A DNA stretch of 64,000 nucleotides from Pomphorhynchus laevis. Taxonomy: Eukaryota > Acanthocephala > Palaeacanthocephala > Echinorhynchida > Pomphorhynchidae. Within the stretch, counting starts at the first letter, position 1. The number at the start of each line of letters is the position of its first letter. Shown in pieces: positions 1 through 57,870 of the stretch. The translations under genes and the position numbers were made by a program. The notes below the pieces were generated by a model. The model was not told the DNA's origin and did not search any database. It saw only the letters and a list, made by a program, of their open reading frames with translations. The stretch spans positions 118,345 to 182,344 of the forward strand of contig WNNJ02003216.1 of assembly GCA_012934845.2 (NCBI GenBank), given 5' to 3'.

Positions 1-2
1 AA

Positions 3-408
3 CATAAGAAATCAGAGAGGGTACTTCGCAGGGCAACAAAGCTAGCACCAACGTTGGCGTCGCTGCCTTATGAAGACAGACTGAGATCATTAGGACTTGA
101 GACCGTCACATGGACCCGTCGGTACATGAATATGTGCCTTGTTTGGCAATTTATTCCAACGTCCTCATCACCCTCTTCGGAGTAGGGTTCAACTACGTTG
201 TTCAAATGTTCTTCGCGGTCATTCTTTAACTATTCGAAGAAACAGAGTACAGAAATTGGGCGCGATGCAATTTGATAGAAGAATTGTTGAGCTTTGGAAC
301 AACCTTGATGCAGACACCGTTGGATGCAGTTCACTTAGTGCTTTTAAAAGAAGACTACGAATGGATCAAGCAATGTTTCGTGTTGCATTTCCTTATTTTA
401 AAAACTAA
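3..408 (+). mobile_element. LINE fossil, 3' end of reverse-transcriptase ORF
   Basis: Frame 3 reads SERVLRRATKLAPTLASLPY and EDRLRSLGLETVTWTRRYM, typical of sequence just after the RT domain in many non-LTR ORFs. Around 130-150 the homology moves to frame 1 (RRIVELWNNLDADTVGCSSL then SAFKRRLR), the usual C-terminus, so there is one frameshift. The element is cut by the window edge. Confidence 0.75.
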
Positions 409-1249
409 TTAATTTATTTACGAACTTATTGTGAGCCAGCTATTTGAGCTAATGCTCGTATGTTGTTGAATGTATAATAATAGTTCAATAGTTGTTTATT
501 CCCCGTTTCTCATCTTAACGTTTAGATTTTTAACCTTTTGACTCTTAAGTCAATTGAGTGAACAATCCATCTTTTACAAAAATTTTATTTTCACACAAGT
601 TTTCACCAACCCGTCGCTCACGGTCAGTCATCACATAAATAGATTAAAATTTTATTTTGTTCATCATTAAACTTTGCAAGTTTTTGAGTTCTAGGTTGAT
701 GAGTTGCTTATATTGTTTAACAGTAAAACTGTTGACTATTCAAAGCGATAACATCTTTGGCTAACATTATTAACCACCTTCACAAGTTTTATCGCAGTTT
801 ATGACGATACCGCGCAGTGATATTCATCATTATTATTTAAAATTGATTTTTTATCTGCTGATGCTAAGATAAACTAACGAAATTATTATTATGGTATAAA
901 ATCAAATATCCTGCGCCATTCTGGCAACATTCCAATACGGAGACGGTGATTACATCAAATGGATACTTATTTTAATTTTGTTTGTTTTAAATGAGACCAT
1001 TTGCGGGATTCCTTGATTGTAATTTTTGAAATAAATCAGGTATAATTATGATATGAAATTATAAAACAATTTAAATTATATTTCCCATTTCGTCTATAAT
1101 GCTCCTAAATAAGTTTAAAGATGATTGAAATTGAGAATGCCATTCCACATTGTGCCAGATGGATATAGCATTTTTAATAATATGTTGGAATGTGTAAAGT
1201 GAGCTTTGCGAACAATTCAAAATGCATACGAAGGTAAAATCATTTTACT
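409..1249. other. AT-rich spacer, no gene seen
   Basis: The first part may be the 3' UTR of the LINE fossil before it. I see no open frame, known repeat or RNA motif in the rest. Confidence 0.5.
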
Positions 1250-2112
1250 TTTAGTTTTTCCGGTCCCCAAAATGTACACTCGCCGTTTGCTCTCTACTGG
1301 TCGCTCACTAGTCGAATCCGCTCGCTCCCTCAGCTCATGCCCTTCTAAATTCTCTAATCATGGCGACGTCGTCGCATTCGCGCGTCACCCAGCGTCTCTT
1401 CGCAAAATCACTTCCCCCTTTCAGTCCTTGCTCTTTTGAACTGCTCACTTGTCGTTCTTCTAACCCGATCACTCTAGATCTCGCCATTGTATACCGTCCT
1501 GGTTCATCTGCTCCTACCTCCTTATGTTTTACCAAACTCGCTGACCTTCTGTCCAATTGTTCTTTGTCCTCCATCTCTTCAATCATTCTTGGCGACTTCA
1601 ACATCCGCCTCGACAGCCCCTCTTCCACCGAGTCCATACAGTTCATCAACATTCTATCCAACTATAACAACAAACCCATCTCCACTGCCCTCACACATAT
1701 CCTTGGTGGGGCACTCGACATCATCGCTGTCCCCGATCATTTTGCTGCCTACACCTCACTGTCCTTCTCCGATCATGGTCTATCCGATCACTTTCTCGTC
1801 ACCCTTGATCTCACCCACAACCACATCCATCTTCACACACCTACAATCCTACGTCGCCCTTGGAGAAATCTTTCCTTTCCCTTCTCGCTCTGCCTTACTT
1901 AAATCGTCTCTATCCTATCCCACAATTACATATTCCTCTCCTCACAATATCGTCTTTCTTTCGACTCTAAACTCACATCCACTCGACGTCGGCCGCGCTC
2001 CTTTCTTTATCACATTCAAACAGCTCCTCCGTTCACACCTTCTCGACACATGATTTATATTTTTGTTTTGTTGTGGTCATGTAAGCGTGCGTTGGCACAC
2101 ATTTGCCACGTA
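1250..2112 (+). mobile_element. CR1/L2-like LINE, internally deleted
   Basis: An open frame at 1360-1902 is an apurinic-type endonuclease domain: VYRPGSS (about residues 44-50), ILGDFNIRLD (76-85) and LSDH (141-144). Then the frame jumps to the extreme C-terminus of the family's ORF, HPLDVGRAPFFITFKQLLRS, ending near 2052. The RT between them is missing, so this is a deletion derivative. The tail (gtggtcatgtaagcgtgcg, tggcacacatttgccacg) recurs at 2113, 24550 and 31700. It abuts an inverted copy at 2113. Confidence 0.75.
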
Positions 2113-2430
2113 AAAAAAGATTTATTTTAACGTGGCAAATGCGTGCCAGGGCACGCTCTCATTACCACAACAAAATATAAATGTAAATCATGTGTCGATA
2201 AGGTGTGAACGGAGGTGGTGTTTGAATGTGATAAAGAAGGGAGTGCGGCGGACGTCGAGAAGGAGTTGATTCCAGGCGAGTGTGGCGGCGACGAGGAAGG
2301 ATCGGAAACCGTAGTTGTTGGAGTAATTGAGAACGTGGAATAAGAGTGTATGACGGAAACGCAACGATAGCGTGGTGGGGTGATTGTCGTCTAAGAAAAG
2401 AAGGTTATAATAAATCTTTTTTTTCTTCAA
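2113..2430 (-). mobile_element. CR1/L2-like LINE tail, inverted copy
   Basis: Same family as the preceding copy, opposite strand, 5' truncated. On the minus strand it reads ATLAWNQLLLDVRRTPFFIT and HHLRSHLIDT, then the shared 3' UTR. The two copies meet tail to tail at cacgtaaaaaaagatttatt. Confidence 0.75.
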
Positions 2431-2726
2431 ATTTATTTTGACGAGATGTAACGCGACTTTTTTCGTGTTTTGATTATTTATTTTATTGCATCATTTATTG
2501 GTATATAGATGGCGGTCTAAAATTATGCCATGATTTTTCGACGAAGCAACGCCATGAATTATATAATTGAAATAAAATATTTTTTACATTATGGTGTAGG
2601 AGAAATGCAGTTGTTAAGTATTTAGTTCATATGCCTTCTATTAATTATTATTTTCCCATTTTTAAACTATTATCAAGCTTTAACACTTTACTGTATAGTT
2701 TTTGTTTTAAATTTGAATATTTGTAG
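2431..2726. other. upstream region of Prp8
   Basis: AT-rich. No recognisable TATA or initiator signal could be separated from background. The promoter should be here or further upstream if a 5' UTR intron exists. Confidence 0.4.
2721..2726 (+). promoter_or_regulatory. acceptor-like site abutting the Prp8 start codon
   Basis: ttgtag lies directly before the ATG at 2727 after an AT-rich run, as other acceptors here do (gattttag, tttgtag). Either a 5' UTR intron or a spliced leader could end here. I cannot identify the upstream partner. Confidence 0.4.
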
Positions 2727-50928
<48,202 letters not shown>

Positions 50929-50957
50929 CTAACGTCTTCAACGTGTATATATTCTAA

Positions 50958-50963
50958 AATAAA
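50958..50963 (+). terminator. polyadenylation signal AATAAA of Prp8
   Basis: AATAAA 30 nt after the Prp8 stop codon, followed by T/G-rich DNA, which suggests a very short 3' UTR. Confidence 0.6.
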
Positions 50964-51375
50964 AATGTTTTCTGGTGATTTTTGGCAATAACCTAAATAT
51001 TATTACTATACTTATTTACATAATCGTATATTTTATATAATTATATAATATTTTATATAATTTATAAACTATTATGTAATTATATTTACTTCATAAAATA
51101 CGTAATAAGTTTAATAAGATCATTAGCAACTAAAATGTAAATTATACATGAATTAAATCAGCTAACTGAGTCTACGTATTGTTATATAATTATAAAAAAC
51201 AACACATAATAATGCTAAATCAAAATTTAATAATTAAATAATAAAATTAATAATTGTTTTTAGATTTTCTATAATTTAAATCAAGTTAAAAAAATAAAAA
51301 ATAAAATTTAAAATAAACGTCATTTTTATGAATTGACTAATAAATAACAGACGTTGTATCAGAATAAGAATTAGA

Positions 51376-51480
51376 GGTCATCAGGAGGAACTGCTATGCT
51401 ATCAGGTTTCGGCCCCTAACTCCTCTACCCAACATAGCAGCGGGGCCAAATACATGCTAATGATGTATTTCCTCTGAAAT
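51376..51480 (-). ncRNA. conserved structured block in Naiad tail
   Basis: On + coordinates: CTGCTATG (51391-51398) pairs with CATAGCAG (51433-51440); GGCCCC (51411-51416) with GGGGCC (51442-51447), a crossing arrangement; AAATACAT (51448-51455) with ATGTATTT (51463-51470). Copies at 8039, 9441, 17163, 22392, 48250 and 54818. In the 48 kb copy the last hairpin is ATACGT/ACGTAT, a paired change. Confidence 0.55.
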
Positions 51481-51514
51481 AACTATCTAGTATCTTATTC
51501 TAATACAAAGTATA

Positions 51515-52201
51515 TTATTTATTATCCATCCATAAAAATTTGCCACTTAAGAGTTTAAATTTATTCTTTATATTATTGTGTTGATTTATATATTTTACTA
51601 TTTTCTGCTTGATGTTATTTTTATAGTAACCTAGTTTAAAATATGTATCTATTAAATTATTTAAATGATTTTGAAGAAAGCCAATATCATTACATATTGT
51701 TGCAATTCTTAAAATTTCATTATTTAATGTATTATATTTTATATTATATGGTATGCATGAATGCTCATGCAAAAATATGTTTCTTGTAAATTTAAATATG
51801 TCATCTTTACGATATAAATTAATAGTAGTTTTAGTTAATGTTAATTTAATGTTCATATCTAGATATACACTTTCTTTATCATTAATATTGGTTTTGTTAA
51901 GAATAAGGCTTTCTGGATAAATGTGCTCACTAATTGAATAAAAATTATTAGAATTAAATACACATATATCATCAATGTATCGAAACATATATTTCATATA
52001 TTTATATTGTTTAGATTTAGTTTTTACACAGTTATGAACAAATTCATATTCTATAAAGCTTAAAAACAAGTCAGCTATAATTGGGCTACTATTACCACCC
52101 ATTGGAACACCTTTTACTTGTCTAAATATAGATGTCCCTACTTTTAAATAATTTTGATTTATCAAAATATTTAAGGATTCTATTAATTCAATTTTATCCA
52201 T
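51515..52201 (-). CDS. Naiad RT palm and thumb frame
   Basis: 228 residues. GVPMGGNSSPIIADLF (31-46) is RT motif B, RYIDDICVF (74-82) motif C with YIDD. The long AT-coded C-terminus (YNTLNNEILRIATICNDIGF) is the part most often left as fragments elsewhere in the window. Confidence 0.85.
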   Translation of the reverse strand: MDKIELIESLNILINQNYLKVGTSIFRQVKGVPMGGNSSPIIADLFLSFIEYEFVHNCVKTKSKQYKYMKYMFRYIDDICVFNSNNFYSISEHIYPESLILNKTNINDKESVYLDMNIKLTLTKTTINLYRKDDIFKFTRNIFLHEHSCIPYNIKYNTLNNEILRIATICNDIGFLQNHLNNLIDTYFKLGYYKNNIKQKIVKYINQHNNIKNKFKLLSGKFLWMDNK

Positions 52202-52498
52202 ATATTTATATTTATTTGATGGTTTAATTTTTGTTAGATAGGCGTTATAATTATTATAACATATATATGTATATCTTTTTCCGAATATAAGATTAATTAA
52301 TTTTACTAACGCTTCTTTAATATCTACTAAATCTAGATTTGTATAAAGCGTACTAAAATCGTATGTATTTATATTTTGAAAATTTATTCCTTTTGTCTGT
52401 TCTAAAAATTCTTTTGTAGAATTAATACTGAAATAGTGTTTTATAACAGTATTAATTTCGATTACCTTGCATTATTTGTTTAAGTGTGCTTTTATTAC

Positions 52499-53191
52499 TT
52501 AAAGTATTTTATTCATATAGACAGAAAGTGGTTTTAATGTACATTTAAACGCACTACATATGAACTTAGGTTTTTTTGGATTTTTATGTAATTTTGGATT
52601 CCAATATAATATAGGTATAGTTTTATTATCTAATTCAACCTTTATACCCTTTTTATCCATTATAGAACAGTGACTTGTAATAATTGTTTCTAAACTCAAC
52701 TCACTACGTTCATATGTTGGATTTACATTTAAATCATTAGAATTAACCTCTTTCATTAGTATATCATAATAAAGCTTTTTGCATATGAAGACAAAGTTAT
52801 TACTAGCTTTATCAATAGTTGTTATTATATAGTTATCCTTTAATTTAGTAAGTTCTTTATACATATCTTTATTAATTTTATCTTTCCTTTTATAATTGTT
52901 TGTTATTTTCATTTTATTTTTAATTTTATCAAATATATAATCTTTCCAAATGTTTATCTTAGATATATTCGAGCTTTCACTATTAATCAGCTTACTAAAG
53001 TAATCATTTAAGTTATTATATAACGAATTGTAAATTTTATTTTTGTCGTTGTTATTATTTAATCTATATTTATACCCTTTTGATAGCAGCTTTCTTAATT
53101 CACAATTTTCAATTAATTCTAGATTATGGGTACATATATGTTCATTTATTTTATCAAAACTAAGACTTTTACAATTGCATTCTGTTTCCAT
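52499..53191 (-). CDS. Naiad RT N-terminal frame with CxC motif
   Basis: 230 residues. CNC at 5-7 is the linker motif; IITTIDKASNNFVFICKKLY is the N-terminal RT motif corresponding to the DKG region of PLEs; PILYWNPKLHKNPKKPKFIC matches the PLE LPKIHK region. It precedes the palm frame at 51515-52201 and is not continuous with it. Confidence 0.8.
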   Translation of the reverse strand: METECNCKSLSFDKINEHICTHNLELIENCELRKLLSKGYKYRLNNNNDKNKIYNSLYNNLNDYFSKLINSESSNISKINIWKDYIFDKIKNKMKITNNYKRKDKINKDMYKELTKLKDNYIITTIDKASNNFVFICKKLYYDILMKEVNSNDLNVNPTYERSELSLETIITSHCSIMDKKGIKVELDNKTIPILYWNPKLHKNPKKPKFICSAFKCTLKPLSVYMNKIL

Positions 53192-53336
53192 TATGTTTCT
53201 AATATTATCGTTACATATTGATTTTAATTCTTTATTATAATTACAAATTTTTCGTCCTAATGGTGGTAGGAGTTTATACCTTATTTTAGGAATATATTTA
53301 CTTAAATCTGACCCTATTATTTCTTTACTTTTAGAA

Positions 53337-54227
53337 TTATTTTAAAAGTCCGTCTATGTTTATGTTATCTATACATTTATTAATGAAGTTTATGGTTAAT
53401 GTATATTTTCTGTTGTTATTATTTACATTTATTGTACGATTATAGTATTTTGTATTACAATAACTGTCTATTATACAACTTAGCATATCATAGTCGTTAA
53501 TTAATTTTTGATTTATTGAACATATGATATCTTTAGAAAAACTTCTTATATTTACATAAAGATCTTTTAGCTTATTATCTCTAAAAAGTTGTTTTAATAT
53601 TTCTAATCGTTCATTTATATACATATCTTTTTTAATATTTTTAACTCTATTTTTCCTATTCCTTTTATCACCATGACTTCTTGGTTTGCGTTTAACCGGA
53701 TTATTATAATATAGTTGTTTATTATGTATTATACTACTTCTGCCAATTCCTTGTACCACGTCATTCAATCCTAATGGGTACATGGAATTAAGCGTTTTAA
53801 TCCAAAAATCTTCTTTTTCTAATAGTTTTTGATTTAATATTGAAATGTTTTCTTCGATAATATGTTCTAAAATAAATAATTTACAGTTTTTAATATCATG
53901 TCCTATTAATCTCATATGTTTATGAAATATAGTTTGACTATTATGCTGTATATTATATATGTGTTGCCTAAACCTAGTTTTTAACATTTGATATGTTTTT
54001 CCTATATATTGCAATCCACATGTACATTGTATAAGATACACTACACCTGCGGTATTGCAGTTACAATTATTATTAATATTTAATGAAAAACATTTGTTTG
54101 TCGTATTACTTACAATACAATTATTATTTATAACATCACAAACTATACAATTTTTTCTGTTACATTTAAAAGATCTAAAATTATAATCATTAGTACTTAC
54201 GTATTTTTCCAATATGGTTGAGTACAT
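53337..54227 (-). CDS. Naiad GIY-YIG endonuclease frame
   Basis: 296 residues. A Cys/His cluster (CNRKNCIVCDV, then CNCN) precedes the nuclease: GVVYLIQC (61-68) as the GIY part, QYIGKT (73-78) as the YIG part, KTRFRQH with the catalytic-type Arg (about 85), HMRLIGH, and EKEDFWIKTLN with the catalytic-type Glu (about 137). It would nick DNA for target-primed reverse transcription. The remainder is lysine-rich (KRKPRSHGDKRNRKNRVK). Only a remnant of a transposon gene. Confidence 0.85.
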   Translation of the reverse strand: MYSTILEKYVSTNDYNFRSFKCNRKNCIVCDVINNNCIVSNTTNKCFSLNINNNCNCNTAGVVYLIQCTCGLQYIGKTYQMLKTRFRQHIYNIQHNSQTIFHKHMRLIGHDIKNCKLFILEHIIEENISILNQKLLEKEDFWIKTLNSMYPLGLNDVVQGIGRSSIIHNKQLYYNNPVKRKPRSHGDKRNRKNRVKNIKKDMYINERLEILKQLFRDNKLKDLYVNIRSFSKDIICSINQKLINDYDMLSCIIDSYCNTKYYNRTINVNNNNRKYTLTINFINKCIDNINIDGLLK

Positions 54228-54600
54228 GTAACTTTTAAGTCATAATTTTTAACGTTGCTTTTTCGGTGTCACCACCTAGTTTAGTTGACTCTGACTAAAC
54301 TTACAACGGGCCATCCAGCAGCATCTGACAGTGGGCTGCCCTGCTTAAGGCGGTTGCAGGCTGGAATAAGATCTATAAAGATCTACCACCTTCACTCCAC
54401 GCGCTACACGACCTAGCTATTGGCCATTACCTGGTCTCTTAAATGCTTATAAATGCTTTATAAAAGTGCCATAAATGCTTTATAACTCGATATGGACTCA
54501 ATTAACTAATAATTTGTTAAAACATATTTAGAGGTAAACACTTGTAAGTTATAACATAAATCAGTTTTATACTATCCATACATTTTATATAAAATGAAGA

Positions 54601-54655
54601 TGTCGGGCGTCGATCCCGGTACCTATCACCTGCAAAGCGAGAGGTGCTGTAATAT
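54601..54655 (-). tRNA. tRNA-Ala-like 3' half (pseudogene or SINE head)
   Basis: Minus strand: CTCTCGCTTTGCAGGTG (TGC anticodon-like loop) then ACCGGGATCGACGCCCG, a T-arm/box B-like stretch. The D-arm and 5' acceptor half are absent, so it is not a functional tRNA. Confidence 0.4.
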
Positions 54656-54689
54656 ATGTATTTGATACGATATATAAATAAAAATAGAG

Positions 54690-54900
54690 ACAAATAATAA
54701 ATAATTATAAGATTTTATACAATTTATATTTAAATCAAGTTAAAATTTTAAATAAAATTCATTTTTTATGAATTGAATAATTAATAACATACGATGTATC
54801 AGAATAAGGATTAGAGGTAATCAGGAGGAACTGCTATGTTATTCGGTTTCCGACATTATTCTTCGATCCAACATAACAGTGTGGATTCGCAGTCTCAGAA
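54690..54900 (-). mobile_element. Naiad tail copy
   Basis: tttttatgaattgaataatt, then the block (ggaggaactgctatgttatt, aacataacag). Its pairing is decayed. Confidence 0.6.
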
Positions 54901-55049
54901 GTGGGAAAATATCATCATGAAAATATCATTGATATATCGTGCATGCAATGTCGGAGTTGATGAAAGAATGTCCGCGGAACTTAGTTAGCGTGCGCACAAA
55001 AAGAAGTGTTTTTAAAACATGGTCGTAAGTGTGAAAAAATATCAAGGAA

Positions 55050-55230
55050 TCAAATCAAATAACTAAGTCTACGTATTTTATACTATATATAAATTAAAAA
55101 TAAAGATAAATAATTATAAATAACAAATGATTATATAAGATTTTATACAATTTACATTTATATAACGAAAGATGAATGTAAAATAAAAGTTTAATAATAA
55201 ATAATTATATAAGATTTTATATAAAATAAC
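55050..55230 (-). mobile_element. Naiad tail end fragment
   Basis: Starts aactaagtctacgtatttta and continues as AT-rich tail. Confidence 0.5.
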
Positions 55231-55479
55231 AAAATTGGTACTTTCTGAGCAAATGACTTTTTCACGATTTCAATAAATACATTGCATAGAACCATGACAA
55301 TATCATTATTTAGTTGATAGACACTAGATTTCTAGTGTCTATAAATTGTACATTGTCTATACTGACTAATTGTTCAATAAAAGTGAAACATTATGTTACT
55401 AGTGTTAGTAAACTGTTTATATAGGAAGGAAATATGCAAAAAAGAACAGCAAAAGTAACAGATTAATTAGTTAATTGTT

Positions 55480-56900
55480 CAAATGGAATTGGATTTGGCG
55501 TTTGAAGCACGGCCTTGATGTTGATTGGCAGATATGAATGGGCAGATGATTCTACGAGAGAGAAGCAGTCACAACGAAGGAGCGGAAGCCATAAAAAGGT
55601 AAATTAGTTTGGGACATGTAAAAGAAGGGAATTACGGGAACGCAGAGCACAGTAAACAGGACGAGAATTGTCGAGAAAAGGAAGGTTGAGAAATGAACGG
55701 GTATGCAAAGTTACAAGACGGAAAGAAATGAGAAGAAATCGAATTTGAACACTAGCATAAATGGTAGGCCAATCAAGAGAAGCAAGATGGTAGGTTGTAT
55801 GATCAAAATCACGAAGACGGATGATAATTCGGACGGCTGCGTTTATGATGCGTTGTAAAGGAAAAAGAGTGGATTTAGGTGAGTTGAAAAATAGACTAAG
55901 ACAGTAATCAAGTCTTGAGAATATGAGAGAAGATATGAGAGTCGTACATGAAAGTAAATCGTTCAATCTTCGAATTTGACGGAGGTGGCGGAGAATCAAG
56001 GTAGATGAGCGTACTTTATCTTTAACGAAAAGTTTAAGTGAAAGTCTGTTGTCGAAATGGAAGCCTAGGAAAACGATAGGAAGAATTGTAGAATTTAATG
56101 ATACGAAGAGAGGATCTAAGCCTTGGCGTCGAGATAGGATCTACATTAATTTGGATTTATCAGGGTTCAGATAAAAACGAAGAGAAAAAATATAATTGAA
56201 AATTGAGGTAAGACAGTTGGAAGCAGAAACACTATGATCATGAATATGATAAGCAGGTGCGTGAGCATAGATGAGAATGTCATCAGCACATTGCATAACA
56301 CGGAAGTTAAATGTATGAGAAAAAGAAGACAATCACCGAGAAGAGCGAAAAGCAAAGAGCTTTATACGTAGCCTTGTGGAACACCGGACGGGATGGAAGA
56401 AGGATAGGAAAGAAAAGAGTTTGAACAAACGCGAAAACTACGGTTTGATAGATATGAAGAAAGCCAAGCAAGAGTGGGTAAAGAGAAACCATAATCATGA
56501 CGAAGACGATGGAGAATAATCGAGTGATCGACGATGTTAAAAGCATATGAGATATCAGGAAGAACTATGACACTACGTAATTTTTGATCGCGCGAGATAA
56601 ATAAGTCGTTATAAACTTTAAGATAGGCAATTTAAGTAGAGTGATTAGATCGAAAAGCAGCTTGAAAGGACAGAAACAAGTTGGAGGAAAATAGATATGC
56701 ATTAAGTTGCTTGAACACAAGACACTCAAGAAGTTTAGCGAGGGTTGGGAGAAGTGAGATAGAACGGTACGACGATGGTAGTGAGGGGTCGAGAAACTGC
56801 ATTTTAGGGAAAGGGCGAACAGTGGAGCATTTCCAGTTGGAAAAAATGTGCGGCTGTGGTGAGACAAGTTAAAAATGTGGTTAGGAAGGATGATATGTAT
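55480..56900 (-). mobile_element. CR1/L2-like LINE fossil, RT region
   Basis: Minus strand: RT motif B remnant and CADDILIYAH (56141-56332, motif C), LNPDKSKLM, then 55604-55999 with LIFSRLDYCLSLFFNSPKST and LHVPN. Multiple frame breaks. Related to, but distinct from, the 18.7-20.4 kb LINE. Confidence 0.75.
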
Positions 56901-57064
56901 AAGCAGAAATGTTTAAGCAAGTGATTGGTAATTGGGTCAGAAGGGAGATTTTATTAGGGAACGACAGAAGAACCGAAAAAACTTCATCAGACGAGACGGG
57001 AAGCAGGATGGAGGACCGTTGTTTACTCAGCACATCTGTGCACTACTATTATACATGCTGTATC

Positions 57065-57350
57065 TATTAAGGATCCAACGAGTACAACGACAATTCAGAA
57101 ACAACCTCTGCCTAGTGTTTAAGGATGGTCCGCACAGCAATTCGATCTGATAAAGAGCGTAAGCCTCAGTCAATTAAGCAGTGTCGGAAACGCCTTTGTT
57201 CACAATGTCACAAAGGCAATCGAAACGACCAGTGTGTACCTCATTCTACTGATCAGTGTTGCCGGGTACTCATCATTTCGATGCTGAAGTGGTCGTCCAG
57301 AAGTGACATGGTGAGTGAAAGTCGTGAATCGAAGTACAGTCTATCAAGCT
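57065..57350 (+). repeat. interspersed repeat shared with 4540-4830
   Basis: Near-identical second copy, cut off at ctatcaagct where the big palindrome begins. Confidence 0.7.
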
Positions 57351-57569
57351 ATATATATAATTAAAGTAAACCAGTCTTAACGAAGAAATTAATACGACGT
57401 TTCGCTTTTTACTAGCTTTATCAAATTGTATGTAGTTTATTAAGCAGCCAAGAAAGTTCGAACTTTCTTGGCTGCTTAATAAATTACTTACAATTTGATA
57501 AAGCTAGTAAAAAGCGAAACGTCGTATTAATTTTTTCGTTAAGACTGGTTTACTTTAATTATATATATA
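57350..57569. repeat. 220-bp near-perfect palindrome with hammerhead-like arms
   Basis: Two 110-bp arms meet at agaaagttc|gaactttct (centre 57459/57460) with about three mismatches and no spacer. The right arm has TTGATAA, stem AGC/GC, GAAA (57516-57519) and CGTC (stem III ACGU, C17); the left arm mirrors it. Confidence 0.85.
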
Positions 57570-57599
57570 AAACGTATTCACATGATGGATCCCAGTCAT

Positions 57600-57870
57600 C
57601 AGTTACATTTAGAGCCTACATTATATATAATGTATATATATTATACATGATAATGTACAATATAATTATACATTATATAATACATTATATATATTATATA
57701 TACCTACATTATATATACATTATATACATTATACCTACATTATATATAATATATAATACATGATAATGTATATTATATAATGTATATATATACATTATAT
57801 ATATTGTATATATGTTATATTATATATGGATGTTATATATATTGTATATATACAATATATATTTTCAGAG
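57600..57870. repeat. TA-rich microsatellite
   Basis: Interleaved acattatatataatg and tatatatta units at the 3' end of the 58-kb PLE; PLEs are known to sit in such DNA. Confidence 0.8.

Larger units (their letters stand above)
51155..54270 (-). mobile_element. Naiad-type Penelope-like element, best copy
   Basis: Permuted order on minus: GIY-YIG nuclease first (53337-54227), a CxC-bearing linker (TECNCKS), RT N-terminal part (52499-53191), RT palm to C-terminus (51515-52201), then tail with structured block to 51155. N-terminal nuclease plus CxC linker is the hallmark reported for Naiads. The coding region is interrupted about three times, so this copy is inactive, but all domains are present. 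The 5' border is near tttttaacgttgcttttt. Confidence 0.88.

Noticed and set aside
51155-54270. Selenocysteine (UGA) codons in the Naiad ORF
   Set aside because: Selenoprotein Naiads are known in spiders and clams. The interruptions I see in this copy are not UGA at conserved Cys positions; the Cys are coded as Cys.
54601-54655. A functional tRNA-Ala
   Set aside because: Only the anticodon and T-arm side is recognisable; the 5' half and acceptor pairing are missing.
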